Counted from the first letter of the stretch, positions 17,537-27,325 are shown. The stretch is 64,000 nt of DNA from CAVTWH01 sp963738365 (GCA_963738365.1 CAVTWH010000010.1:124001-188000), one strand, 5' to 3'. Numbers and translations: made by a program. The notes: generated from the letters alone by a model not told the origin.

Positions 17537-18988
17537 ATGATGGCGGGTGTCACGAGGCGTCGGGCCGCCCTGGTACGCGTGTGCCAGCTGGCGGTGGTGG
17601 CCCTGGCCGCCACCGGCCTGGTGGGCGTCACCGCACAGCAGGCACAGGCATCCACCAGCCAGTTCAGGGGGGTGAACTGGGCTGACCAGCGGGACAACTT
17701 CGTCAACGGCGTGCTCTACGTATCCGGGCTCAGCGCCTCCGACACGTACTCCTCGGCGGCCGCCGTGGCCAACCAGGTGGTCGGCCAGTTGTACTCGATC
17801 ACCGGCGCCAACACCGTCCGGATGCCGGTGAACGAGCCGACCGTGTCCAGCTACTGGTCGACCTACACCGGGGCCATCGACACGGCGCTCGGCAAGGGCA
17901 ACGTGATCCTGTCCTACTGGGCGTACTCCGGCGGCAAGCCGGCGAACACGGGCACGTTCAACCAGATGTGGGACACCATCGTCGGCAAGTACGGCAGCAA
18001 CCCGAACGCCTACTTCGAGGTCATCAACGAGCCCTACGGGTACAGCAATACTGACCTCGACAACTTCTACAACTCCTGGCTGACAAGGTATTCCAGCGTG
18101 CCGCGCGGCCGGGTCATCCTGGACGGCGCCGGGCTGGCCCAGAACGTCCCCGCCGTCGGCAACGACAGCCGCCTGAACAACACCCTGCTCGCCGTCCACG
18201 ACTACTCGTTCTTCGCCTCCTACGAGGACGAGAACTCCTGGGCCAACCACATCGCCAGCTCCATCGGCGCCTACGCCGGGCGTACCATCGCCACCGAATG
18301 GGGCGGCCCGATGGGCCCCGGCAGCAAGAACGGCGTCTCCTACAACACCATCGACTACAGCATCCCGAGCGGTTCGTTCTTCGCCGACTACATCCGCGGC
18401 GTGAGCAGCGAACTGCGCACCCTCGGGATGGGCAGCGTCTTCTGGCCGGGGCTGCGCGACGGCGACTGGTACAGCCTGACCAAGCGCACCGGCAGCGGAG
18501 CGGGCATTCAGCTCACCCTCACCAACCAGTCCGGGCTCACCCGACTGCAGTACGCGTGGGGAATCGGCACCGGCGGCGGCAGCTACGTCCGGATCGTCGC
18601 CGCCGGCACCGGCCAGGACATCGACGGGATGGGGCGCACGTCCGCCGGCTCCACCGCCGGCCAGTGGGCCACCAGCACCAGCTCCAACCAGCAGTGGACC
18701 GTCGAGAATGACGGCAGCTACGTACGGATCCGCAACCGCGCCAGCGGTCTCTACCTGGATGGCATGAGCCGCACGGCCAACGGCTCCGCCGTTGGCCTCA
18801 ACAGCGACACCAACTCCACCAGCCAGCAGTGGAGCGTGCTGACCGACGCCAACAACGTGCGGATCAAGAACCGGGCCACCGGACTCTACGTGGACGGCAT
18901 GGGCCGCACGACCAACGGTGGCGACCTGGGCCAGTGGGGCGACAGCAACAGCATCAACCAGCAGTGGAAGATCGTCGCCGCGGGCTGA
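17537..18988 (+). CDS. secreted GH5-family glycosidase with C-terminal ricin-like region
   Basis: This 483-residue protein has a signal peptide (1-38) and a GH5-like barrel. The probable acid/base Glu is in YFEVINEPYG and the nucleophile Glu in TIATEWGGPMGPG. Beyond about residue 350 it carries three roughly 45-residue repeats, each with a (Y)VDGMGRT-like turn and an NQQW or SQQW end, as in ricin-type CBMs. It should cut a beta-glucan or mannan outside the cell. A GAGGAG site precedes the ATG. It has its own palindromic promoter and a terminator behind it. Confidence 0.88.
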   Translation: MMAGVTRRRAALVRVCQLAVVALAATGLVGVTAQQAQASTSQFRGVNWADQRDNFVNGVLYVSGLSASDTYSSAAAVANQVVGQLYSITGANTVRMPVNEPTVSSYWSTYTGAIDTALGKGNVILSYWAYSGGKPANTGTFNQMWDTIVGKYGSNPNAYFEVINEPYGYSNTDLDNFYNSWLTRYSSVPRGRVILDGAGLAQNVPAVGNDSRLNNTLLAVHDYSFFASYEDENSWANHIASSIGAYAGRTIATEWGGPMGPGSKNGVSYNTIDYSIPSGSFFADYIRGVSSELRTLGMGSVFWPGLRDGDWYSLTKRTGSGAGIQLTLTNQSGLTRLQYAWGIGTGGGSYVRIVAAGTGQDIDGMGRTSAGSTAGQWATSTSSNQQWTVENDGSYVRIRNRASGLYLDGMSRTANGSAVGLNSDTNSTSQQWSVLTDANNVRIKNRATGLYVDGMGRTTNGGDLGQWGDSNSINQQWKIVAAG

Positions 18989-18999
18989 CCGCAGCACCC

Positions 19000-19039
19000 G
19001 CCGAGCCTGCCGCACCGCATAGCGGGCGGCAGGCTCGGC
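19000..19039. terminator. bidirectional terminator
   Basis: A perfect 13-bp stem, GCCGAGCCTGCCG with CGGCAGGCTCGGC, encloses a 14-base loop. It lies between the convergent GH5 and epoxide-hydrolase-like genes. Confidence 0.8.
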
Positions 19040-19070
19040 GCACCCGTCGGCCCGCATTCCCGGCCGGTGG

Positions 19071-20234
19071 TCAGCCGCGGACCAGTGCGAAGAAGGCGCG
19101 CAGCTCGTCGACGAAGACGTCCGGGCACTCCAGAGCCGGGAAGTGGCCGCCGCGTTCCAGCTCCTTCCAGTACCTGATGTCGGTGTACCGGCGCGCCGCC
19201 CAACGGCGGGACGGTCGGGGGACGTCCCGGGGGAAGATGGAGCAGCCGGTCGGTACGTCGACGGTGTCCACTGTGGAGGAGCTGAACCACTCGGACACCT
19301 GGGCGAAGCTCTCCCAGTACAGCCGGGCCGACGAGGCGCCGGTGGCGGGCAGCCAGTAGAGCATGACGGTGTCGAGCAGTTCGTCACGGGTGACGACGCT
19401 GTCCAGGTCGCCGTCGTGGTCGGTCCAGGACCGGTACTTCTCGGCGATCCAGGCACACAGCGCGGCGGGTGAGTCGACCAGGGCGTAGCCGATGGTCTGT
19501 GGCTTCGTGGACTGCTCGGCCGAGTAGCCGGATTCCTTCTCCTGCGCGTGTTTGAGCGCCGCGAGGCTGCTCCGTTCGGTGTCGGTGAGATTGTCGAAGG
19601 TGGCCGGGTCGGGTGCGGCGATGGGTGGGACGGGGTGGATACCGACCACGTGGCCGCGGTCCTGCTGACCGATGGCCGTGGTGATGCTGTTCCCCCAGTC
19701 AGTGCCGTGGGCGCCGTAGCGGGCGTAGCCGAGCCGCCGCATCAGCTGCGCCCAGGCGGTCGCGACGCGCTGCACGCCCCAGCCGGTCCCGGTGGGCTTG
19801 TCGCTGAACCCGTAGCCCGGCAGGGTGGGCAGCACCAGATGGAACGCGTCGGCGGGGCGCCCGCCGTACCGGGTGGGGTCGGTGAGCGGACCGACCACCT
19901 TGAGGTACTCGGCCAGCGAGCCCGGCCAGCCGTTGGTGACGACCAGCGGCAGCGCCTCGGGATGCGGCGAACGCACGTGTGCGAAGTGGATACCGAGCCC
20001 GTCGATGACGGTCCGGTACTGCGGCAGCGCGTTGAGCCGGGCTTCGGTGGCCCGCCAGTCGTAGCCGTCCGCCCAGTAGCCGCACAGCTGCCGCAGGTAG
20101 GCCAGCGGCACCCCCTGCGACCAGTCCGGGACGGTCTCCGCCTCCGGCCACCGGGTGCCGGCCAGCCGCTGCCGCAGCTGCGCCAGCCGGGCCTCAGGTA
20201 CATCGATACGGTAGGGGACGATGTCGTCGGTCAC
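19071..20234 (-). CDS. epoxide hydrolase-like alpha/beta hydrolase with altered HGWP motif
   Basis: This 387-residue protein has the N-terminal epoxide hydrolase lid (YRIDVPEARLAQLRQRLAGT) and the alpha/beta fold. The expected nucleophile is Asp179 (GTDWG) and the late histidine is in GGHFPALECPD. The oxyanion-hole motif HGWP is here NGWP (Asn101), so activity could be weakened or altered. The GTG at 20234 follows ACAGGACG; another GTG at 20252 is possible. It is related to the second epoxide hydrolase at 41628-42767 but lies outside the enediyne operons. Confidence 0.82.
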   Translation of the reverse strand: MTDDIVPYRIDVPEARLAQLRQRLAGTRWPEAETVPDWSQGVPLAYLRQLCGYWADGYDWRATEARLNALPQYRTVIDGLGIHFAHVRSPHPEALPLVVTNGWPGSLAEYLKVVGPLTDPTRYGGRPADAFHLVLPTLPGYGFSDKPTGTGWGVQRVATAWAQLMRRLGYARYGAHGTDWGNSITTAIGQQDRGHVVGIHPVPPIAAPDPATFDNLTDTERSSLAALKHAQEKESGYSAEQSTKPQTIGYALVDSPAALCAWIAEKYRSWTDHDGDLDSVVTRDELLDTVMLYWLPATGASSARLYWESFAQVSEWFSSSTVDTVDVPTGCSIFPRDVPRPSRRWAARRYTDIRYWKELERGGHFPALECPDVFVDELRAFFALVRG

Positions 20235-20619
20235 CGGATTGCGTCCTGTCACTCGGCGGTCGGTGCGTGGCAGGCCGGGCAGAGCGCCGTGGCAGGGCCA
20301 GGGTGGTCGACCATGTCGGACATCCTCACATGACCAGCCGGTACACCGATGTCCCGGTGGCTGCAGCGGTGTACCTCAGCGCCGCCCGGGACGCGGATCA
20401 GCGTCGTCAGGGAGCATGGTCGGTCCTGATCCGGACCGCCACGCGCCCGCACCGGAGGGTGGGGACAATCCGTCGCGGGGTCCCCACCCCCTGTTGCCGT
20501 GCGCCGGCCGCACTGAGCGTCCATGAAAAGGGGCGCCAGATGATCAAGCCGCCAAGCCATTGCGGCGATCATCGCGTGCCGTTCCTCTTCCTTTCGTGCA
20601 GATAGACTGGAGCGCTACG
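20235..20619. other. gene-free gap
   Basis: Between the epoxide-hydrolase-like gene and the candidate small ORF, no frame shows convincing coding bias, a ribosome site or family similarity. No strong hairpin was noticed. Confidence 0.4.
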
Positions 20620-20913
20620 TCAGCGCGGCCTGGCGATATTGATGGATGCCCAATTTCCAACGGCGTCGCGGTTGTAGAGGCCGGAAGTGGTCGGGGCCGG
20701 ACTGTCGGCGCTATCGGACCCGCGCGCCGGGCAATCCGCCGGATTGTCCACCCATGATCCGTCAGCACTGCCGGGGCCTGACCCGGCCGGCATGCCGGCC
20801 GCGGCGGACAGTGCAGTGGTTTCACCGTCTGCCGGCGCCTGCGTGCCGTCCGCCGGATCCCGCCGAGCAAGCTTGTCGTTCACGAATTCCGCCCCTTCTC
20901 TTCGCCCGTCGCA
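20620..20913 (-). CDS. possible small protein, uncertain
   Basis: This is an open frame beginning near VNDKLARRDPADGTQ, or further upstream at the GTG at 20964. It has an AAGGGG-type ribosome site and a Ser/Pro/Gly/Ala-rich body with one cysteine. Third-position GC is only moderate, weaker than in neighbours. It lies just upstream of, and divergent from, a wHTH regulator. It could be a small regulated protein or a peptide precursor, or simply chance. Coordinates refer to the downstream start. Confidence 0.25.
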   Translation of the reverse strand, partial: CDGRREGAEFVNDKLARRDPADGTQAPADGETTALSAAAGMPAGSGPGSADGSWVDNPADCPARGSDSADSPAPTTSGLYNRDAVGNWASINIARPR

Positions 20914-21151
20914 GTGACTCAGGAAGCGATTCGCCGGGAGGTCTTCAACCCTCTTGTCAGACACCCGACAGTGATGCTGGTCAATGCGATAAGGACTTCG
21001 ACCCCCGATACCCTGACATAGGCCAATGTGGCATGACGTCCCGCCCGAACGCTAACGTTTCGGATGGCGACGAAAGCCTTGACAAGGCTGGTGCTGCCGA
21101 CCGACGCGCACCACAGTTGTCACTGCCGGACATCGTCGGAGGGAGCGGAGC

Positions 21152-22225
21152 ATGCTCACGGTCACTCTCGGCGTCGAGGACCTGGGACGGATCCGGTTCG
21201 CCTCAGCGCCCGCGCCGGTCCTGGAAACGGTGTTGATGCTCTTCGAGTTGCGACACCGTCCGGACCGACCCGGCGACGACTGGCGGGAGCTGGTCCGCTC
21301 CACCTTCCCGAGACCCGCGCGGCCCCTGCTCAACCTGGTCGCGGACCGCAGACGCGCGCTGTTCCTCGACGTCCTGACCGCTGACGCGGACGAGGCATTC
21401 CATCGCCTGCGCACCACCCCGCAGCCGGTACATCGCAACAACGTCAGCCGGATCGCCCACCTGAGTCGGATTCCCATCCCGACCTGGCTGCGCCGCTACG
21501 GCGACGGCGACCTCCAGGTGATCCGGATGCTCGATCGGGCCCTGCGCTGCTTCCACGCCGCCTATCTGGCGCCCCAGTGGGCGTCGGTCAGCCAGCAGTT
21601 CCACAACGACGTGGCCCATCACGCAGCGGTATTCCAGGAACGCGGGGCCATCGAGATGCTCAGCGCGCTCAGCCCTGACCTGACCCTCAACCAGGATCCG
21701 GAGCACGGCGAACTCACCCTGCGGGCCCCCTGCCCCAAGGATCGCCACGTGCGCCTGGACGGCCACGGACTGGTACTGATGCCGTCGGCATTCTGGACCG
21801 GACAGCCGCTGATCACCTGTGACCCCCTCAACCCGTCCCAGTACGTCCTGATCTACCCGGCCCGCAACGGCCCGGTCACCACCACCCCCACGGGCGGCTA
21901 CCAGGCGCTCGCCGCACTGCTCGGCGCCACCCGTGCGTCGGTGCTGCGCGCCCTGGCCGAGCCTCGCACCACGACCGGTATCGCCAGGCAGGCCAACATC
22001 AGCCCCTCGTCGGCCTCCGAACACGCAGCCGCCCTGCGCAACGCCGGCCTGCTCACCAGCCACCGACATGGCCAGGCGACGGAGCACCGCCTCACCCAGC
22101 TGGGCCACGCGCTACTACGCACCGCCGACGCGCCACAACCGGCGCTGCCGCGCAGCCCGCAAGCACCCTTCGCACCGGCCGAGCGTGCTGCCCGGCGGAC
22201 GCGCCCGGACACTGCCCACGGGTAG
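21152..22225 (+). CDS. ArsR-like winged-helix regulator (DUF5937 type)
   Basis: This is a 357-residue regulator. An N-terminal effector or oligomerisation region (about 1-240) carries RIRFASAPAPVLETVLMLFEL, the usual opening of this actinomycete family. The winged helix follows (about 250-325), with RASVLRALAEPRTTTGIARQ and SPSSASEHAAALRNAGLL. The tail is Pro/Ala/Arg-rich. A GGAGGGAGCGGAG ribosome site precedes the ATG. The targets and ligand are unknown. Confidence 0.85.
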   Translation: MLTVTLGVEDLGRIRFASAPAPVLETVLMLFELRHRPDRPGDDWRELVRSTFPRPARPLLNLVADRRRALFLDVLTADADEAFHRLRTTPQPVHRNNVSRIAHLSRIPIPTWLRRYGDGDLQVIRMLDRALRCFHAAYLAPQWASVSQQFHNDVAHHAAVFQERGAIEMLSALSPDLTLNQDPEHGELTLRAPCPKDRHVRLDGHGLVLMPSAFWTGQPLITCDPLNPSQYVLIYPARNGPVTTTPTGGYQALAALLGATRASVLRALAEPRTTTGIARQANISPSSASEHAAALRNAGLLTSHRHGQATEHRLTQLGHALLRTADAPQPALPRSPQAPFAPAERAARRTRPDTAHG

Positions 22226-22281
22226 GCCGTTGCTGCGCCACGGTAGCGCGACTCGTGCCGGCATACACCGTCGAGTCAGCA

Positions 22282-22304
22282 GAGCGCCACGTTGCGGGGC
22301 GCTC
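22282..22304 (-). terminator. hairpin at the end of the VOC gene
   Basis: GAGCGCC (22282-22288) pairs with GGCGCTC (22298-22304) and overlaps the stop codon of the leftward VOC gene. Confidence 0.5.
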
Positions 22305-22737
22305 AGTCGAGACAGAACTCGTTGCCCTCGACGTCCTGCATCACCAGGCAGGACTCGTTGTGGCCGTCGGCGGTCAGGAGTCGCACACGTACCGCGCCGA
22401 GCGCGATCAGTCGGGCGCATTCGGCTTCCAGCGCGGCCAGGCGCTCGTCACCCACCAGCCCGGTGCCGACCCGTACGTCGAGATGCACCCGATTCTTGAC
22501 GACCTTGCCTTCGGGAACGCGCTGGAAGAACAGCCGGGGGCCGACGCCTTCCGGATCAACGCAGGCGAACGCCGAACCCTGACGTTCAGGCGGCAGCGCG
22601 TGATCGAAATCGTCCCAGCTGGCAAACCCCGGCGGTGGCGGCGGTACGACATACCCCAACACCGCGCACCAGAACCGGGCGACGCGCTCAGGCTCCGCGC
22701 AGTCGAACGTGACCTGGACCTGCCTGACCGATGCCAT
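22303..22737 (-). CDS. VOC/glyoxalase-like protein
   Basis: This 144-residue protein is a single vicinal-oxygen-chelate module of the glyoxalase-like type found widely in actinomycetes. Markers are VQVTFDCAEPERVARFWCAVLGY, the metal-binding-like KNRVHLDVRVG and the terminal VMQDVEGNEFCLD. Such proteins bind small metabolites and can act as resistance factors or lyases. Nothing nearby fixes a substrate. Confidence 0.88.
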   Translation of the reverse strand: MASVRQVQVTFDCAEPERVARFWCAVLGYVVPPPPPGFASWDDFDHALPPERQGSAFACVDPEGVGPRLFFQRVPEGKVVKNRVHLDVRVGTGLVGDERLAALEAECARLIALGAVRVRLLTADGHNESCLVMQDVEGNEFCLD

Positions 22738-23005
22738 CAGACCACCATAGAGGGCCGGCCCGGCCATCGAGGGGCGGTCCCCACCCTTCCGCCCGGTCAG
22801 TCCCGCACGCGGCGGGCGACCATGCTACCGTTCGAGCCGAATTCGTCAGGAGCGCTGCCGCAGCGTCGCAGCGCACGGCCAAAGGAGGTGAGTCCGATTT
22901 TCGTTCACAGTCGGGTGCTCACCCCGTCCCGCCGGAGCCGCTAGAGCTTCGTCGTCACCGGTCCCTGGGCGCCCGTATCTCGGACACCCTGAAAGGGACC
23001 AGGAT

Positions 23006-24004
23006 ATGTTGCAATCTCACGAATCCCTCCCGTCAACCGGGGACGGAGCCCAATCCTGCGCACCTGACCCGGTGCGACGCAGCTCGCACCAGCCGATGGC
23101 GTACAGCGTTGCCCTGGTTGTCGGTGCCGGCGGGACCGCCGGATTTTTCTGGGCGATCGGCATCATCGCGGGCCTTGCCGAAGCTGGCCTGGACCTGACC
23201 GAGGTTGCCGATCTGGTGGTCGGCACCTCGTCCGGCGCCACCGTGGCCGCCTGGGCGCGCAGCGGTATACCGGCGGCCGAACTGTTGACCTCGGTGCTGT
23301 CCGAGCCGGTTCAACCGGCCGGCCAGCGGCGCGCACGGCCGCCGTCCCCGCCGCAGGCCGCGCTGTTCGACCGGATGCGGGCCATCGGCGCCACCGCCAC
23401 CTCGGCGGCCGATCTCCAACGTGCGATGGGCGCCTTCGGCTTGGAAAGCGACTCCGCCTTCGGACCCGACGTGGCGGGACAGCGGCGCGCACTGGTCGCC
23501 ACCCGGTTGCCCCGCCATGACTGGCCGGACCGGCGGATGATCGTGGTGGCCGTCAACGCGCATACCGGCGAGTTGGCGGCGTTCGACCGCGACTGCGGCG
23601 TCGACCTGGTGGACGCGGTCACCGCGGCCACCGCGCTGCCCGGTATGGGCCCCACGCACAGCATCAACGGCATCCGCTACATCAACGGCGGCGTGCGCTC
23701 CGCCGACAACGCCGACCTTGCCTCGGGCTGTGCGAACGTCGTCGTGCTCTCGCCGTTCGGCGGACGGAGCGGACCACTTCCGGAAGGCCAGTTCGAGGGC
23801 CTGCGCAGATTTCCGGGCGCGGACCTGACAGGCCAGGTCGACGCCCTGCGCGAGCAGGGCAGCCGGGTCGAGGTGATCACGCCGGACGCCGATTCCCGAA
23901 CCGCGATGGGTACGAACCAGATGGATCCGGCCACCCGCGTCCCCGCCGCCCGTGCCGGCTACGCCCAAGGCAGGCAGGAAGCGACCCGCGCACTGCTCCG
24001 CTGA
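23006..24004 (+). CDS. patatin-like phospholipase family protein lacking the catalytic Asp
   Basis: This 332-residue patatin-like protein has the glycine-rich oxyanion loop VVGAGGTAGFFWAIG and the nucleophile elbow GTSSG (Ser75). The second dyad residue is normally Asp in a DGG motif, but here the motif reads INGGVRS with Asn227 (AAC at 23684). It may therefore be a weak or inactive homologue, or one base substitution may mislead. I kept the upstream ATG at 23006 because it has an AAAGGGACCAGG site; an ATG at 23096 lies closer to the domain start. Confidence 0.85.
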   Translation: MLQSHESLPSTGDGAQSCAPDPVRRSSHQPMAYSVALVVGAGGTAGFFWAIGIIAGLAEAGLDLTEVADLVVGTSSGATVAAWARSGIPAAELLTSVLSEPVQPAGQRRARPPSPPQAALFDRMRAIGATATSAADLQRAMGAFGLESDSAFGPDVAGQRRALVATRLPRHDWPDRRMIVVAVNAHTGELAAFDRDCGVDLVDAVTAATALPGMGPTHSINGIRYINGGVRSADNADLASGCANVVVLSPFGGRSGPLPEGQFEGLRRFPGADLTGQVDALREQGSRVEVITPDADSRTAMGTNQMDPATRVPAARAGYAQGRQEATRALLR

Positions 24005-24224
24005 CTGTTACCCGCCACCGCCCAGTGCGGCACCGTCATCCGTGAAGGGGCTCGCACTGGGCGGCTGGGCGCACCGGCTGCCGACGACCGCGGTGGGCCG
24101 GCTGAGCCGGACGCACTGGAACAGTTCCACCGCCTCGCAGAATGACAATTCACCAGTAGCCGCGCGTCGCGATGCCGGGTTAGCGTCGGTTGGCATCGAC
24201 CATCGACTATTGGCGGAGGTGGCC

Positions 24225-25655
24225 GTGAGCGTCCGACCGTGGCGCACGTTCTTGATGGTGTCGATCGGCGTGTTCGCTTCGCTGCTCGACCTGTTCATCG
24301 TCAACATCGCGTTCCCCGATCTCCAGCAGGACTTTCCCCGCACCGGGCTCTCCGAGCTGTCCTGGGTGCTCAACGGGTACGGCATCATCTTCGCCGCGCT
24401 GCTGACACCCGCCGGACGGGTAGCCGACCTCTACGGCCGCAAACGTGGCTTCATCGCCGGCCTGTTGACGTTCACGGTGGCCTCGGCCGCGTGCGCGCTG
24501 GCGCCGTCGGTACCGTTTCTCATCGCAGCCCGGATCGTGCAGGGAATCGGTGCGGCCGTGCTGATCCCGAGCTCGCTGGGTGTCGTGCTGCCTGAGTTCG
24601 AGGCCGCCAAGCGTCCCGTGGCGATCGCGGCCTGGGCCGCCGTGGGCGCGGTCGGCGCAGCCGCCGGGCCACCGCTGGGAGGTCTGCTGGTCCAGCTCAG
24701 CTGGCGGTGGGTGTTCCTGGTGAACCTGCCCCTCGGGCTGGTGTCGGTGGCATACGCGTGGCTTCGGCTCCGGGAGAGCCGTGACGCCGACTCGCCCGGC
24801 TTCCCCGACGTGCTCGGAACCGCCGCACTGACGCTGGGCATCGGCGCGCTCACGCTGGCTCTGGTGCAGGGGCGGGACTGGGGCTGGAGCTCAGGGCGCG
24901 TGCTGACGGCGTTCGTCGTGGCCGCCGCGGGGCTGGCGTTCGCACTGCTGCGCTCGGCCCGGCACCGCGCGCCAGCGCTCGAACTGCCGATGCTGCGGCT
25001 GCCCGCGTTCGCGCTCGCGGTCACCTCGGCGCTCGCCTTCTTCGCCGCCTTCGCCGCCATGCTGCTGGCCAGCGTGCTCTACCTCACCCGGGTCTGGGGT
25101 GAGTCGATCCTGCTGTCCGGCTTCCAGCTGGCGGCCGGCCCGTTGGCCGCGCTCATCTTCTCGATAGTCGCCAGCCGGGTGGGTCCGCGCGTCGGCATGG
25201 GCACCCTGGGCGGAGTCGGTGGCCTGCTGGTGGCCGCCGGCCTGGCGTGGAACGCGGTACGTCTCGGGTCGGTGCCCGACTACGTCGGTGCCTTCCTGCC
25301 GGGACAGCTGATCACCGGCGCGGGCGTCGGCCTCACCATGCCGGCGTTCACCGCCGTCGCGGTGAGCGCTGCCGGAACGGCCCGTTACTCCACGGCGGTC
25401 GGCATCTCGGCCATGTTCCGCCAGGTGGGCGGCGCACTCGGCGTCGCCGCGTTCGTCGCCCTGGTCGGATCACCGGCCCGCTCGCAGGCGCCGCAGGCGT
25501 TCCGCCACGGTTGGATCTTCATGGTACTGGCGGCCGGGCTGGGCGCCGTCCTGATGCTGGCCACCCGGTTCGTCCACAACCGGCCCGCAGCACCGGATCA
25601 GCCGATCGCCGCGGCGCCACGGGCTGGTGCGTCTGCCGTACCGGTCGGTGAATGA
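24225..25655 (+). CDS. MFS transporter, DHA2/14-TM drug efflux type
   Basis: This 476-residue membrane protein has about 14 hydrophobic helices. It shows the MFS loop GRVADLYGRKRGF and the motif-C-like GAVGAAAGPPLGGLLV. It belongs to the EmrB/QacA-like proton antiporter group. The GTG at 24225 follows a GGAGG site. It lies 0.3 kb from the end of the enediyne P450 operon and points toward it, so it could mark the cluster edge, but it may equally be unrelated. Confidence 0.88.
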   Translation: MSVRPWRTFLMVSIGVFASLLDLFIVNIAFPDLQQDFPRTGLSELSWVLNGYGIIFAALLTPAGRVADLYGRKRGFIAGLLTFTVASAACALAPSVPFLIAARIVQGIGAAVLIPSSLGVVLPEFEAAKRPVAIAAWAAVGAVGAAAGPPLGGLLVQLSWRWVFLVNLPLGLVSVAYAWLRLRESRDADSPGFPDVLGTAALTLGIGALTLALVQGRDWGWSSGRVLTAFVVAAAGLAFALLRSARHRAPALELPMLRLPAFALAVTSALAFFAAFAAMLLASVLYLTRVWGESILLSGFQLAAGPLAALIFSIVASRVGPRVGMGTLGGVGGLLVAAGLAWNAVRLGSVPDYVGAFLPGQLITGAGVGLTMPAFTAVAVSAAGTARYSTAVGISAMFRQVGGALGVAAFVALVGSPARSQAPQAFRHGWIFMVLAAGLGAVLMLATRFVHNRPAAPDQPIAAAPRAGASAVPVGE

Positions 25656-25969
25656 GTGCGGTCATTGCCACGGTGAGTCGGCAGGAGCCCCGATCGCCGA
25701 TGTGCTGCCGCACGGACGGCGATGTCCCCGGGGGTGACCGCCCGACGCTGGCGAGAGCACGAATGGCAGCTGGGTCATCGCGCCGGTCGTGGGTGAGACG
25801 TCCAGTGCGCGGCCGGCAACAGAAATGCCACATCGGGGAGTCGGAAAACCAGCAGCAGGGCGGAGACCGAAGTCCCCGCCCTGCCCTGCGCCGACTCGGA
25901 CGATGGCCAGCCCGGCACCACCACGATCGTCGTGCCAGGAGCCGGACCACCGCGCCGACCGGCTACGGC
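25656..25969. other. gene-free convergent gap
   Basis: This 314-bp gap lies between the convergent MFS and P450 genes. Frames through it lack coding bias and ribosome sites, and no long perfect hairpin was found. Confidence 0.4.
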
Positions 25970-27325
25970 TCAGTCCGCCGGCAGCACCGTCATCGGCAAT
26001 CCGCCCCGGATGCGCAGCGAGAGCATCGGCTCGGCAACGACCCGGTACCCCGGCTGTTTGACCAGCCGCAGATCCCGGCTGACCATCGCGACGACCAGCG
26101 CCGCCTCCATCATGCCGAGGTGGTTGCCCACGCAGAACCGCGGTCCGGCGCCGAAGGGCAGGTACGCGTAGCGCGGTCGGGCCTTCGACTGGTCGGGGTT
26201 GAACCGCTCCGGATCGAACCGCTCCGGGTCCTCCCAGAATTGCGGGTTGCGGTGCATCGTGTACGGACAGATCAGCACGTCCACGCCGGCCGGTACGTGG
26301 TACCCGCCCACCTCGTCCTCGGCCAGCGACTGGCGGGTGAGGATCCACACCGGTGGGTACAGCCGCATCGCCTCTTCGATGACCATCGAGGTGTACCGCA
26401 GGTTGTTCAGGTCCTCGAAGGTGGGCAGCCGGTCGCCCAGGGCCGATACCGCCTCCTCGTGCAGCCGCTGCCAGACCTCCGGGTGCTTGTCTGCCAGGTA
26501 GAAGGTCCAGCCCAGCGTGCTCGCGGTCGTCTCGTGGCCGGCCAGCAGCAGGGTGACCAGTTCGTCGCGCAGCCGCTGCCGGGCCACCGCCGGATCCGGC
26601 TCCTCCCGGGTCGACACGATCAGGCGGGACAGCACGTCGTCACCGTCCACATTGGTGCCCCGTTCGGCCACCAACTGGTCGACCACGCCCTGCAGGTCCC
26701 GCCGGGCCCGCCGGAAGCGCAGCTGCTTGGGCAGCGGGATCCAGGTGGGTACCGCGTTGAGTGAGGCCAGTTCGAACATCGCCTGGTCCTGTACCGCCTC
26801 GAACGAGTGGCCCACCGAACCGAACGCGCTCAGGTCGGCGTTGAGCAGGGTACGGCCGAGCACGCCGAGGGTCAGCTTGGTCATTTCCGACAGCACGTTG
26901 ATCGGCCCACGCCCCTGGTGGGCGCGCAGCCTGTCCACCAGAGCGGCCGCCTCCTCGGCGACGACGCCGGTGTACTGGGTCAGGCGCCGGTTCTGGAATG
27001 CCGGCTGGATCACCTTGCGCTGCTTGCGCCACAGCTCGCCCTCGCTGGTCAGCAGGCCGTCGCCGAGCGCCCGGCGCGCGTGCACCAGACCGATTCCCTT
27101 GTGGTAGTTGGCCGCGTTGTCGGCCAGGACGTGCCGCGCGTAGTCCGGGTGGTTGAAGAAGTAGAGCTGCTTCGGGCCGACCGGCAGCCGCGCCGCGTCG
27201 CCGTAGCGCGCCGCTGCCGAGCTCATCATGCCCAGCCGGTCACGCGCCATCACCATCAGCTGCCCCAGGGCCGCGGTGCGGGGTGGACCGGGTGGCACTC
27301 GGCGTTGCCCTTCGAGAAGGGTCAT
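25970..27325 (-). CDS. cytochrome P450, enediyne cluster
   Basis: This 451-residue P450 has the oxygen-binding I-helix LLAGHETTAST (about 261-270), the ExxR pair (Glu318, Arg321) and the heme loop FGAGPRFCVGNHL with ligand Cys398. There is no membrane anchor. Its ATG overlaps the flavin reductase stop by four bases (ATGA), and it is the last gene of the PksE operon. P450s of this placement (for example E7 in nine-membered enediyne clusters) oxidise the core or its periphery. The exact reaction is an inference. Redox partners are not encoded in the window. Confidence 0.93.
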   Translation of the reverse strand: MTLLEGQRRVPPGPPRTAALGQLMVMARDRLGMMSSAAARYGDAARLPVGPKQLYFFNHPDYARHVLADNAANYHKGIGLVHARRALGDGLLTSEGELWRKQRKVIQPAFQNRRLTQYTGVVAEEAAALVDRLRAHQGRGPINVLSEMTKLTLGVLGRTLLNADLSAFGSVGHSFEAVQDQAMFELASLNAVPTWIPLPKQLRFRRARRDLQGVVDQLVAERGTNVDGDDVLSRLIVSTREEPDPAVARQRLRDELVTLLLAGHETTASTLGWTFYLADKHPEVWQRLHEEAVSALGDRLPTFEDLNNLRYTSMVIEEAMRLYPPVWILTRQSLAEDEVGGYHVPAGVDVLICPYTMHRNPQFWEDPERFDPERFNPDQSKARPRYAYLPFGAGPRFCVGNHLGMMEAALVVAMVSRDLRLVKQPGYRVVAEPMLSLRIRGGLPMTVLPAD

